Shown here one piece after another: positions 49,501-61,967 of a stretch of DNA of 64,000 nt. Every line of letters starts with the position of its first letter. Position 1 is the stretch's first letter. This DNA comes from Bolinopsis microptera (taxonomy: Eukaryota; Ctenophora; Tentaculata; Lobata; Bolinopsidae): NCBI RefSeq assembly GCF_026151205.1, contig NC_087075.1, positions 13,190,303 through 13,254,302 on the forward strand, read 5' to 3'. The position numbers and the translations under genes were made by a program. The notes beneath the pieces are model-generated. The model saw only the letters and a program-made list of their open reading frames with translations, made no database searches and was not told the origin of the DNA.

Positions 49501-51529
49501 ACAATTTTATTAAACTCAAGAGAAATGCAATCTAATCTGTGCTATTTCTAGTGTCATTGACAAATGGAACAAGGTGTAGTTATCATGGTGGGTGATGGTG
49601 GTGACGTGGGTGACTACTAACCCCCTCTACTACTCTACCAACCAACTAACCTTGTATTATGGCACACCACACTTCACTTTTCGGTCACATCGTAAGCTTA
49701 GGAGCTTACTTAGTCTTACTTACTTTTAGATTTCAATATACAGTATTAATAATAGTATGAAGGCTAAGTTTTTATCTGCTATTTAGAGAGATGTCAGCCG
49801 TCATAGAGAACAACCGGTTTATAACAGTTGTCCTATATTAATCATTTATCCGGAGGGCTGAAGCTGTCCACAACGTTAGAAAGATGCGGACAGCTTCATC
49901 CTGGACGGGGGTTCTTGAAATATATACATTATACATGATACGAAAGCTTTTATTAGCAGGAGCTTTCAAAATACATGTGTACATCGTCTTCATCCCACAT
50001 ATAAATACACTGCGTTTACGTGGGGAGGCCATGAACTCGAGCGGAACCAAGGCCACGATCACGACGGTCAGATAATCAAGTTATTACCATTAGGTATCGT
50101 TAGGAAACATGCTTGACAAAGGACATGACAGTGGGCATTATTCTCCATCGTGACCACCCCCCACTGACCGTAGCTAACAAATGGCAGGTTGTAGATATTA
50201 TGCAGGTTCATTGACATTATTAACCTTTGTTATAGCTTTGTGGTATTTCTTGATATCGGATATTGGACAGTTGGACGTTAGTTCTATACAATTTTCGGAT
50301 CTCATATCTTAGCTTACTAACTTATCGTTATAATGATATTATGGGTTGAAATCGACAGTATTCCAGTAGCACAAGCTCAGTATACTTCATGAATTCCTAA
50401 TTTGTGAATAGATATTGGTTTTGATGAGTTTGTGAGCCACAATCCCTTCATGGAATTGGATAAACTATTGAAAAGTTTCCACCGCTTATCAAATTGACTT
50501 TGAGCTTTCTTATAATAGCGGAAACTACATGTAAATACCGTGTACTAAAATTTTAGTGCACAAATTCATATCTATAGCTCACTATTTATTACTCACTATT
50601 TATAGTTTGATAGATCTAAATCTGCTCATGAGTATTAATTGGTCGGTATTAAAGTTAAATGTTACTGATTAAAACTGAACATCAATTGCGACATTCTACT
50701 TATAATCTGAGATTTACATAAATCATTATTATAGTCTGTTTCAGTAACCAATCACTGAAGGAAATTTATTATCATCATATACAGACGTCTTAAATGGGTT
50801 TATTCGTGATTTAGTCTCGGTTTAAAATCAATCACTTATGGTATAAAGGATGCTAAGGATGCGTTAAATATTTGCTAGCCAAATACTTGACTAAATCCTC
50901 AAATCGCCACTCAATGAATACTGAAAATTTTGTGCAGCTACTTTTATTTTAATCGAATCCTTACTTTAAAGAGTTATTGAACTTAGATCAAAGACACGTT
51001 AGTTCGCTGCTCTGTCGCTTGCTTACTTACTTACTCGACAAACGGACGGGGAACGTGTTGTCCGTGGTACTGTAGTTGGGGTGAAACTATTTCAAATGTC
51101 ATCTTAACTGAGACTTTTGTATCAGAAAAAGCGAGCGAACATTTCTGCGGACGACGAAGCCGACGTGACTGATTTTAGATCTCATGTCACCCAGATTGCA
51201 TATAAAAAAGAAAAATTATTAGTTAGATAGTAGCTTTAGAAGTGTTAGAAATATTTGAAATAAGTGTTTTACTTTCACGGCTTGAGACATTGTCCCATTA
51301 TTTTATGATTTTGCTGACGATCTGATACAAAGCTGTGTCAGGGTGGAAGTGTTACAAGTTGTAAACGAGATTTTAAAAAGCTTCTCGAGCGAAAATTCCT
51401 TGTAAATATCAAAAATTCTGAATATTTGTATGATATTCATTCATCATTGCATGAATTTTCGCAACCTCTATTACTTGAAATAAAATGTCTAACGCTGATG
51501 CCATCCTTAGTTAAGTTAATTAGAACGTG
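46594..51529. other. about 5 kb without a recognisable gene
   Basis: Frames of 68-99 codons (for example 46910-47116, 48498-48728) have no identifiable domain. A run of GTAATACCCCCGGTACTACC-type repeats at 47611-47645. The 5' flank of the GPCR gene starting at 51530 is included; no TATA box can be assigned with confidence. Confidence 0.35.
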
Positions 51530-54500
51530 ATGAACGGCTCAAACCCTGCAGACGCCCTACAAAAAGCCTGCGCTCCGGTGCGTATTTAACCAAAACAATT
51601 TAAATATTATAAACGTTAACCATTTTAATTAATCAAGAAGTCTCTGGGATGTCCCGATCCAAATTCTTAATTCTTATCAGTGTTTTATAACCACTTCAAC
51701 AACTATTTATGACCCTCGAATGATTCGCAGATAAAATGGGATCGCACTCTGAGCATCGTGCTGGGGTGCGTGTGCCTGCTACTTTCGCTACTAGCGTCTG
51801 TTGGGAACCTAGCTTCACTCGTTTATGTGAAGCTTAACTGGAACGTTGGACCCAAAGTGAGTGTCGAAGTTTTAATAAACTTCATTTAACTATAAAACGC
51901 GTTTATATCTTATAATTAAACCTTAAATCATTCATTTTTCCTCTTTTTCTATTCTTGAAACCATCTTACTAGCGAACGTGCTGGACACCTTTCTGTAGGA
52001 CAATTAAAGTCTGGGAAGGTTATTATAAACCAACTAGAAGCCTCTAACACTGAACATCCACCAGAGAAAAGCGAACTACACCCACCAGATGACTATGATA
52101 ATGGTGATCAACATTGCTTTTACCGACCTGCTCAACGGACTGTTTAGTGCAAGTTTCAACGCTGCTAATCTGTTTAAGGAGGAGTATTCAATGCCGGAAC
52201 CTCAGGTTAGGATTTATCAGTGAGCAATGAGCAACCACAGGTTAGCTATTGGACCTGTGTCTGATTTCATAAATAGGTGGAACGCAAAAATAGAAAGCTT
52301 GAATAATTTGTAATTGTATCTTATACTGAACCTTGATGTTTGCTATTATTATCAGGCTATAATATTGTATCAATGTGAACTCACTCTCTCAGGCGATGAT
52401 GTATCAATGTAAACTCACTCTCTCAGTCTATAAAAGTATAAAGTATCAATGTAAACTCACTCTCTCAGGCGATGATGTATCTGTGTAACTTCAGTGGAGG
52501 CATTCACTACCTTACTACCAGAGCTAGTCTCCTACTCATGATGTGTCTCAGTGTGTTCAGATTCATTGCCATCAAGAAGCCAACCTACTTCAGCAACAGC
52601 AACTGTATTAAGGTACCTATAACAACTCTACCTATAGCAACTGTATTAAGGTACCTATAACAACTGTACCTATAGCAACTGTATTAAGGTACCTATAACA
52701 ACTGTACCTATAGCAACTGTATTAAGGTACCTATAACAACTGTACCTATAGCAACTGTATTAAGGTACCTATAACAACTGTACCTATAGCAACTGTATTA
52801 AGGTACCTATAACAACTCTACCTATAGCAACTGTATTAAGGTACCTATAACAACTGTACCTATAGCAACTGTATTAAGGTACCTATAACAACTGTACCTA
52901 TAACAACTGTATTGAGGTTCCTATAACAACTGTACCTATAACAACTGTATTAAGGTTCCTATAACAACTGTACCTATAGCAACTGTATTAAGGTACCTAT
53001 AACAACTGTACCTATAGCAACTGTATTGAGGTACCTATAACAACTGTACCTATAGCAACTGTATTGAGGTTCCTATAACAACTGTACCTATAGCAACTGT
53101 ATTAAGGTTCCTATAACAACTGTACCTATGGCAACTGTATTAAGGTACCTATAACAACTGTACCTATAACAACTGTATTAAGGTACCTATAACAACTGTA
53201 CCTATAACAACTGTATTAAGGTTCCTATAACAACTGTACCTATAGCAACTGTATTAAGGTACCTATAACAACTGTACCTATAGCAACTGTATTAAGGTAC
53301 CTATAACAACTGTATTAAGGTTCCTATAACAACTGTACCTATAACAACTGTATTAAGGTGCTTAGCCTTAAGTTTTAAAGCAAAGAATAATGGTGTACTA
53401 AACTTACGAAAAAAATCCAGTGAACTAATTTTACATTATTTTACATTTAAACTAAAAACTCTCAGGTATTATGGGGAGTGATAGGGATGGTGTGGGCTAC
53501 AACACTAGCGATCACATTCCTACCTTACTACTTGAACACAAGATACATTTACTTTCCTGACGTCGCCCATTGCACGTGAGTAATATTATTAATTATATGA
53601 TTACAACTATGTAAATAAAATGTTGTTTATTTAAAATTAAATGAATTTTTTGTTAAGCCTAATCATGCCCTACAAAGATAAAATTCCATATTGTGGCAAA
53701 CCATTCTTTGCTAAAATAAAAATCAACAATTTTCAAACAAATTTCTCTAGTCAATCGTTAAGATTCATTTCTCTACAGGTTTCATTTTTGGCAGCTAAAA
53801 GATGGGTTAACAGACATTTGCCAGTTCCTGAAGTCAGGAGCTAAAACCTTGTCTAAAATGATATTCTTCCTGCTCTACATCTTACCAATCCACGGACCAG
53901 GTTAGTGACTTATCTACTCTTATCATAATGCTATCTTCACCTCACCATTAGACAATAGACATGGTTGTATGGTTAGTACCTCACTAGTGTACTGTCAGTT
54001 GCTTATCATATGGGCGGTATTCAAGCACATTAGTTCATTTAATTCTATGGAACTTGTGTTATACTCTTATTATGATGATTCTATGGGACTATACGGGTTA
54101 TATAATATTTCTATGGAATTAGACTTAAATAGGCTGAATTATTCATGTTGATAAACTCACTAAACTGTTCTAGTAAAATGCATCAATAAAACCTTATAAC
54201 CATTAATATAATAAAACTAATAGTACCACATAAAAGCATTTAAATCTTTATATCCACGAACAACGCCCGAGCAATGATAAGGGAATAAGAGAACATCTTG
54301 CGCAACATTGACACATTGTTCGATATTACTAACAAGTAACAGTCACAGCTTGATTTAAATTCCAATATAAAACGCCCCTAGATTACTTTACGAAACGAGA
54401 GTTATATTCTAACATTATTAAATACTAATATTATTAGATTCTAACATTATTAAATACTAATATTAATAGATTCTAACATTATTAATTTCTAACATTATCT

Positions 54501-57310
54501 CTTATAACTTCAGGGTTCGGAATGATATTCTTCACAATGCTGATATTAGTTCGACTAGCTAAACTACATTTGAAAGTGCAAAAAGGGAAAGGAGCGGTAT
54601 GTTCTAACTGTTGATTTATTGATTAATTCGCTACGTGAATGATTAAAAGCTAAGCTATACGGACCGTATTAATGTTCATTTTGGTAAATTGAAAGCACAG
54701 ATGTTTTGAGATTATTCTCGAAGTGTTGGAAGAACGCTGCGACTGAAATACTACCTTGCATGTTTCATATATTTGATTAATGACGTGCTATAAAAATCCT
54801 TTTTCGCTAACGTTGATTATCTTTCAAAGGAGGACCTGACCGCTTTTTCGTCTATCGATGTTTACGACACTTTTATTATTAATTAATTATATAATTATAT
54901 TATATAATTGATTAATTATATCATTATTCATCCAAGAGAATAATTTGTATATCTGACGAAACTGGGGCTGGGTCCTCCTGTAGTCACATGTTCAGTGAGC
55001 ACTAATTATATCAGATATTTATGTATAACTACATAATTTATGTACATAATTTATGTATAACGATTATCATCACTTCTATCAGACGAGTAAGCCCCGGCGT
55101 TGGACCACCGTCTTTGTAAGTTTCTGCTTGTGAGCATCAAACCATCACGACTTTATCTAATCCTCTGTGTATTTACACAACAATCATCTACCATTAGACA
55201 CTAGCCCACATCCAGGGAGGCGGCAGATAATCTGCGAGGAAGTTTTGGATTTTGGAGGAAATTCGGTGCCAAAGAGGATCATTTTAGAAAGCATGACCTT
55301 ATATAAGGGTATAAGAACATTTTTAGGGGGAAGCATTGGACTGAAATTCAAAACTTTCTGGATGTGGGCTAGACACTCAATATGAGTAGCTACATAAGGG
55401 GGTAGGGCACTTTTGTAGTACGCAAATCTGACATCTGGTATAGAATAGTCACTAGTCAGGCGTCAAAACAAAATTGCCAGGCCCCCCGAGACAGCTATAT
55501 TTGGGACATTTCTTTAAAAAGTAAATTTACTGAACTTCTCTGTAAATTTATGAACTTCTCTGTATGGATTTATGAAATTGGAATGTGGTTTGAGGGTTTG
55601 TCTTTTAGAAATAATGCATTTAAAATTTATAGTTGTGATCTGGATTGTTTAAATGTTGGGCTTAAAAAAATTAAGACAATTTTCCACATTTAAGTATTTG
55701 AACTCATTTAACCCCAAAGCATGAAACCCTTCATAATTTAAATGCAGTAATGCGTTCATGTCAAAAAGAAATCTTCATCTCTTGCATCCAATGGAATGGT
55801 TAGAATTTATATAATGTATAATATCATAGCTGAATTTATATAATATATATAAATTCTCATGATATAATATCACCGCTGACTGCTGACTGCTGAGCTGGTC
55901 TAGAAAACGGTGCTATCAGATTAGATGTGCTAAACAGTTCTATCTCAGATGTAATCACGTGATGTGATGGAAAAATGCGCTGTCATGGTAACACGTGCTG
56001 TCAGTTTGATTTAATCGAGGGAGTCAAGTTGCTAAAATGATATTTAATGATCGCAGCATATTAACCTTGCATCATTTTGATATGAAAAAATTATTTAATT
56101 GTAGCATTACCATAATATCATCTTGAAATAACCGTTTTCGCAGAAAAGAAGTTCCGAGGAAAGTTTACACGCTAAGGCTGCTTACTCGACACTACAGATC
56201 CTGGCTTGTTTTGTGCTTACAAATGGCCCCTGGTGAGTTTAGAGTTTAAAACTGCTGTTCAAATGGCTACACTAGGATTCTTCATGGAAACTCATGAAAT
56301 GACAGATTGCAAAATATCAACAGAAATCCTCCATCTGAAAATCATGTCATCATCATCGTCAGCTCCATTTAATAAAGTTTATAATGTTTATAGTGTTTAT
56401 AATTTGTTTATTTTACACCCTTCTCTCACTCTCTCAGGTGGATTATTGCGCTGGTTCATTTCTTTGACATGTTTGGTTTAGTAAAGTCTGACTGTCAAGA
56501 AGGGCAGTATTGGCGCTGTACTCTAGGAAGTGAGTTAACCTACAGCACCATTAACGAAAACATCGTCACTTTCTAATAAACTCTTGCTAGTTAAGAGTAT
56601 TGCGAACCTTAATGCTTTTATGACTTTGTAAATGTAAACCTTGATAAGTTAAACTCGTGTTAATTTTACTTTATCGGTGTTGTTTAAGAAAATTAAATTT
56701 CAGAGAAATACTTTTCACTAATGCTCTTCTTCTCGATGAATCTTCTGATCTATCTGAACGCAGCGATAAATCCGTTCATCTATTATTACAGGTAGGTTGT
56801 AAATCACACTGAATTATTGCAGTTAGGCTCTGCACGGTAAGAGTCTTACAGTGCAGAGCCCAACTGCAATAAGACTTGCTCCAAGAATACACAAAGTTAT
56901 TAGTTAAAAATGTTATGATTGCGATGAGCCAGCATGCTGTTGAATATTCTCGATCCCCAGGCTCAAAGAAATAGAGACAGAAAATGTTTGTCAGATGAGT
57001 AACGCCTATTTTTCTCAGGCTGTTCAAAAGATCAGAGAAGATAAAGAAGCAGCAATACACGCGCGGCGCTTCAATGGCCAGCGGTTTAGCACGTGCTGGA
57101 TCACGTGACCTCCTCTCAAAAGACTACACAGCTACCCGGGGCAGTGTGTCACCTCCTCATGAGAACGGGGAACATGTTAAAACACCGTTAATGAAGAGGG
57201 AAGAGAAGGTGAAGAGTAACGGGCATAATGGTATGACCTTGCAGGTGAAACCTGCTGTGCCGGTCGGTGGGGTGACGCATAGACATCTGGAGGTGTATAC
57301 TAGCTGTTAG
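51530..57310 (+). CDS. class A GPCR, complete 11-exon gene, 453 residues
   Basis: Exons: 51530-51577, 51731-51856, 52038-52205, 52469-52612, 53466-53575, 53779-53900, 54514-54596, 56144-56232, 56438-56529, 56704-56791, 57019-57310. All have GT/AG borders, phases agree at every junction, and the total is 1362 nt including TAG. The ATG exon encodes MNGSNPADALQKACAP with an N-glycosylation site. TM1 has SVGNLASLVY; TM2 NIAFTDLLNG; TM3 follows a Cys (YLCNF) and ends SVFRFIAI, where DRY would be expected; TM4 has a Trp; TM5 has LPIHGPG; TM6 is ILACFVLTNGPW, lacking the usual CWxP; TM7 has LNAAINPFIYYYR followed by helix 8 (LFKRSEKIKK). The tail is Lys/Ser-rich and ends VYTSC. The ligand is unknown. 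Start and exon 3 acceptor are the least certain. Confidence 0.85.
52370..52480 (+). repeat. duplicated splice acceptor upstream of GPCR exon 4
   Basis: CTCACTCTCTCAGGCGATGA with the following TGTAT occurs at about 52380-52404 and again at 52456-52480, where it is the real exon start (52469). A third, partial copy (CTCACTCTCTCAG then TCTATAA) lies between them. Using the first copy would add in-frame-incompatible sequence. Confidence 0.75.
52598..53359 (+). repeat. 38-bp minisatellite made from the exon 4 donor site
   Basis: About 20 copies of a 38-bp unit containing GCAACTGTATTAAG/GTACCTATAA. The first copy is the exon 4-intron junction itself (donor at 52613), so nearly every unit carries the end of the exon and a consensus-like GT donor. 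Some units have TTGAG/GTTCCT. The array occupies most of the intron to exon 5. Confidence 0.93.
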
Positions 57311-57316
57311 TCTCCT

Positions 57317-57397
57317 CACGTGTTAGACACGTGTTAATCTTATCACGTGTTAATCTGGTCACGTGTTAATCTTATCACGTGTTAATCTGGTCACGTG
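57317..57397 (+). promoter_or_regulatory. 16-bp repeat with six CACGTG E-boxes after the GPCR stop
   Basis: CACGTG at 57317, 57328, 57344, 57360, 57376 and 57392, the last five exactly 16 bp apart in units like TATCACGTGTTAATCT. It starts 7 bp after the TAG, so it would be in the 3' UTR of the GPCR, and in an intron of the opposite-strand gene if that gene continues. Function unknown. Confidence 0.6.
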
Positions 57398-58022
57398 TTA
57401 TCTGTATCAGTATTGAGGGTACTTGTTTAGACTTATAGAGCTTGGCGCTGACACGGCGTGATCTTACCATTATGACTGTTGTTATATTTGCTTATTCTCG
57501 TACTCAGAGATTATCTAAACCAGATGACCCGTCTTCAGTTCATTTATCCGTATAATGGGCTTTTTCTCTGTGTTTATCTAGATTTGAACTTACATTTTCA
57601 TCATGTTTCCATATTATATATATTTGGGCTGTTTGTAACTTTGTGGTTTATCTTAGTGACTAGCTAATTTCAGAAATCAAAACATATCAAGATTTCGCGA
57701 TATATAAATTTATATCAATCGCTCTTTTTGCCAATATTTATTATGTCTTGAGATAACAATCTAACTAGTTTATGATATTATGTACATATCACACAAAGAC
57801 AGTCAGTTAAAGCATATGAAATATTGAGCGAAAATGTTTCAATTGTTAAAAAATTGTTTTAAAAAATATTGACCTTATCCCATTATTAATAGTAAGTCAA
57901 TAACAAGTAATATAAGTAATATTATAAGTAACAATTGGCAAGTAAGCAATTCTATAAGTAATAATTAACAAGTCAGTAATATTATAAGTAATAATTAACA
58001 AGTCATAATAATTTGTACGCAC
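57398..58022. other. intergenic/intronic, no gene recognised
   Basis: AT-rich; (TAAGTAATA-TAA)n-like repeats at 57895-58005. It separates the convergent GPCR 3' end from the nearest CNBD2-like exon. Confidence 0.4.
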
Positions 58023-61000
58023 CACTAGGTTCCCCTTCATGTGACGACTTGAACCATGTGTTGGGGGAACTCCATTTGTACTCTGACTGCTTATCCGACT
58101 CTGCATGGGTATTTAAAATTAATTGTAAGGAAATGCTGAGGCGACTGACTCATAAAAATGGCTTAGATAAAGTATCTTGATAAATACTTAAATAATGTGA
58201 TAATCTATGAATATGTGATAATCTAGGAATATGTAATAATCTGGATTGTAATACCTTTAGTTGTGCAATTAAATTTAGGGTTTGTTAACCTACGACCCTT
58301 AAAGACCGTAAGTGCAGAGAGCAATCACTTGAATCTAATATTTCTCTCTGTCAGCAGCCAACATAATAAGTAAACATTAAACATACCCTGAAACCATTAG
58401 AGCATGTAGAGGAGGTATCTGATCTGTTGCTTCTTAGCCCACTACCAGGGGTGCGACTAGAGGCTGTGCCTGCAAGTCGCAAGAGTGGTTATAGTGAAAT
58501 TGGGTGGAGTAAAGTGACATAATTATGATGAAATATACAGTTAAATATAGTGAAATGAAGTGAAGTATAATTAATAATCATAAACAATGAAATGTAAAAT
58601 AGAAAACCGTAAAGAAAAATAAGAAACTTACGCGATCGAACGCGGCAACCCTGAACCTGTTTCTGTCTGATTTTTGTTACTTTAGTTAACACCCGAACGT
58701 GACCCTGATGGGTGTATTATAGTAATGCTTTTCATACATAGTTACAATAAAGTTTTCATTTTATGTATCCTGGGTTTGGACAGGATATTACCCGTTTAAA
58801 ATATTTCCATCGCGTTACATAATACTCAATAAATGTATTTAATTGTAGTTGTGAAAATAGTTTAAAACATAATATGTAATATGTGTTGACAGCAGGGAAA
58901 AAAGGAAATCGCGGCATGTGCGGGATCGCGATTTTTCCCATTCTTTGCGACAAATTTTATATGTCGTCTGTTTGGCGCGGTATCACGATTTTTGGCCAAA
59001 ATAATCGCGATTTTCTTTTGTCCCTGGTTGACAGCAGTAAATTTCGATCATACAATTTTTCTTCGTGAAACTTAAATATACTCGCTATTTCTTATTTCAA
59101 GCAGAGGATGCCGCCACAACACCCTGACCACTAAAATTAAACCAACCAATACTTGTTTTTGTATTTACCGATTTTACGATGTAGATAAAAGGCGTGTCGT
59201 GATTAGATTTAGCCATCACAGTTCCTTTCCTGATGAAAAGAAAACACGATTAAATTCATTGCTACGAAAATGATCACGACGTTACAATTGATGCAAACAC
59301 TGGAAAACTGGGATATTTTCAGAATTCAAATTTAATAAGTATAATTTTAATAAAAAGAAAATATGAAAACTTCAAATCAGTATTTACTTGAAGAAGTGGA
59401 AGTTGCAGACACCTGTTGCTTCATTCAGCAAGTTAACTGGCCACTCATTCAAGATTGGTAATGTTCTGCAGTACCTGAAATACAAGATAATATAAGGTAA
59501 AACTTGGTTCCTAGTTTTATTTGGGAACTGATTCAATTTGGAAAATTATTTAATTTGGAAAATTATTTTATTTGGAAAATTATTTTATTTGGAAAATTAT
59601 TTTATTTTACCATCCATCTTATGTCCTCAAATCTTTAAACTAACTTTCCATGACTGTGTAAAGATTTACCTGATATGCTCCTTTTCCTCGTCACTATCAA
59701 GCTGGTTCATTTGTACGAAGTCTTCCTTATCAACCGCTATCAGCTCCACGGCATCCTTACACGACACTGTTGCAGTTCGCCTTGTACCGTGCAATAACGC
59801 CAGTTCCTGGAAAGGTGTGACGTCACAGTAAGAGGTGTGACGTCACAGTAAGAGGTGTGACGTCACAGTAAGAGGTGTGACGTCACAGTAAGAGGTGTGA
59901 CGTCACAGTAAGAGGTGTGACGTCACAGTAAGAGGTGTGACGTCACAGTAAGAGGTGTGACGTCACAGTAAGAGGTGTGACCTCATAGCAAGGTGCGAAA
60001 TAGGGTATAAAAAACTCTATGGCTAGCAGACACCAGAATACATAAACAAGCAAAACTTTTGTTTGATTGCAATAAAATGTTTCCTGTATTAAACTATCAA
60101 AAATCAAATGCTACCCTTTATTAATGGATTTATTAATTCTCGAAGACAGAAAACAAATACCGACCGATGATATATTTGAAAATCCTTTTTGATTTTTTCC
60201 AGTCGACTCCATTCTACAGCCAGGTACAACTACGGAACGAAAACATTAAAATCATACGGAAACGAAAAACTGGAAAAGAATCAAAATACACAGCTTCTAA
60301 AAAGCGATTGACAAGCACTGAAAGCTGATACAGACTAATATGCAATAGCTTAAGAAACACTCAGTGTTCAGAAACAGCTGATAAATTGTATTTGTGGTCT
60401 TCCGGCGATACGCAGCATGTGAAGGAAGGTTGAGTAGTGTATTTGTACTTAGATCACTTTCAAATGCGATATCCATCAAAGTTTTATAGCGATTGGAGGT
60501 CGTAATGGTGTAACATTCAAAATGATATTTTAAAATACTGAATTAAGATGAACTAACTAACTAATGATACCAAACTAATAATACTAAATGTGGTCTTCCA
60601 GCGATACAGAGCATGCGAATTGCGAAGGAAGGTTGAGTAGCTTATTAAAAAGTTAAAACTGTACATCACTTTCAAATGTTGAGATGTCCTTTTAAAAATA
60701 TACCGATTAAATGAGGATCTAAAGTTGAAAGTGGAAAATGACATAAGACGGAATAAAAGTATATGATATACTGAAACCAAATGTCTGAATCACGGAATAT
60801 AGCAATATCCTGTGAACAGAAGACAAGCAGAATGTTAATACTATGCTTAGATCACGTTCAAATGTACGCCGAAGATTCTTCAGAAATTAGCAAAGACTTT
60901 CTGCATCTTTAACCGATTAATTTGATGGCACGAAGCTTATAAAAAAGAAAGGTGATCAAGCAGAGGGCGACGTCACAGTTTTAAGTGTTGGAAAACGAAT

Positions 61001-61967
61001 TTTATAACACACTTTATGTGTTAGAAAATAGCGGCGTCCGGCAACTAAACGGCCACGCACGAAACCCACGATCAATAGTTCATTTGATCAAAAGACAGAT
61101 CATCTGGCTGCTGTATATCCACCTTGGGACACTATATCATCCTTAGAAGATCAAAAGTAGAGATACCGCTTTGATTAATTGGTAGGTGGGAGATGCAGCG
61201 TACTTCTTACGGCCACTACTTGTAGCCACACTGTGCTGTAGACACAGATGCACGTGATCTAGTAATTACAATAGCTTGCCAGTTACATGTGTACTTGGAA
61301 ATGAGAGATTGTGGTCAATCAGCAAATGATTCAGGAATCAGCAACACAGTGCCCCTTAGAAACATGTATTATCGAACGGTGAGATTTCTATGCTTTTTAT
61401 AATTATATCCATCAAACTTTTATAGCGATTGTAGGTCGTATTGTTGCAAAATTCAAAAACATTTTAAAAATGCTGAATTAAATTAACTAATAATACTAAA
61501 TTAATAATATCATATTAATAATACAAAATCTAATAATGATACTGAATTTAAATGAGCTGGTTCATATATTGAACGTACCCCGAAGGCAGTGCCTCGTTTC
61601 AAGTAGCCGACGTTCCGTAAGTTGACAGATCCAGTTGTTTTGTTTTCCTCTAGTATACTGACAGCAGCTGTGTGATTATTAAGCTATTAAACAACATTGA
61701 TAAAAGCTTGCAGCAATTCACGTCTAGAACTGCCTTGAAATGATTACTTAACACGTTGATATCAATATCTAAATTATTATGAATAATTCAATGTATCAGG
61801 CACACCCACACCCCAGTGAGCCCATCAGAATCTTTGTCATGAGTGTTTCAGTGTTACTAACTTGTTCCACTTAGTACGTAGTAGAACCACTCAGCCCGGT
61901 CCCCTTGTCTCAGAATAATTCTGCTGGTGTCGAATTTTAGGTAGTGAGCTTTTCTGCACATCCTCTC
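58023..61967 (-). CDS. CNBD2: CNBD2-like cyclic-nucleotide-binding protein, N-terminal/central exons
   Basis: Minus-strand exons in order: 61862-61967, 61579-61649, 59670-59806, 59388-59474, 59169-59229, and less surely 58632-58656 and 58023-58100. GT/AG borders and phases agree throughout. They encode a cyclic-nucleotide-binding beta-barrel: RIILRQGDRAEWFYYVLSG, then RGTAFG joined to ELALLHGTRRTATV, then ELIAVDKEDF, followed by LPILNEWPVNLLNEA and KKGTVMAKSN...FIYIVKS. The FGELAL...R-TA cassette keeps the Glu and Arg that contact ribose and phosphate in cNMP-binding proteins, so binding is plausible. Domain order and the second degenerate barrel match CNBD2/CRIS, a cAMP-binding sperm protein in mammals. 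The 5' exons are missing; a 20-nt candidate with perfect GTAAGT donor lies at 62201-62220. C-terminal exons may be those at 9.2-10.5 kb. Confidence 0.8.
59813..59985. promoter_or_regulatory. tandem array of eight CRE palindromes (TGACGTCA)
   Basis: A 20-bp unit, AGGTGTGACGTCACAGTAAG, gives exact TGACGTCA at 59818, 59838, 59858, 59878, 59898, 59918, 59938 and 59958; a ninth at 59978 is degraded (TGACCTCA). TGACGTCA is the consensus cAMP response element bound by CREB/ATF proteins. The array begins within 10 bp of the acceptor of the 59670-59806 exon, in a CNBD2-like intron. Whether it is bound is unknown. Confidence 0.75.
59986..61578. other. intronic, no further exon recognised
   Basis: Two related segments (near 60400-60480 and 60590-60680) share GTCTTCC-GCGATAC, GAAGGAAGGTTGAGTAG and ATCACTTTCAAATG, and 61400-61440 repeats TATCCATCAAA-TTTTATAGCGATTG, indicating an old local duplication. 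Confidence 0.5.

Noticed and set aside
59813-59985. CRISPR-like array (and 12044-12363)
   Set aside because: Units are contiguous without spacers; eukaryotic tandem repeats, not CRISPR.
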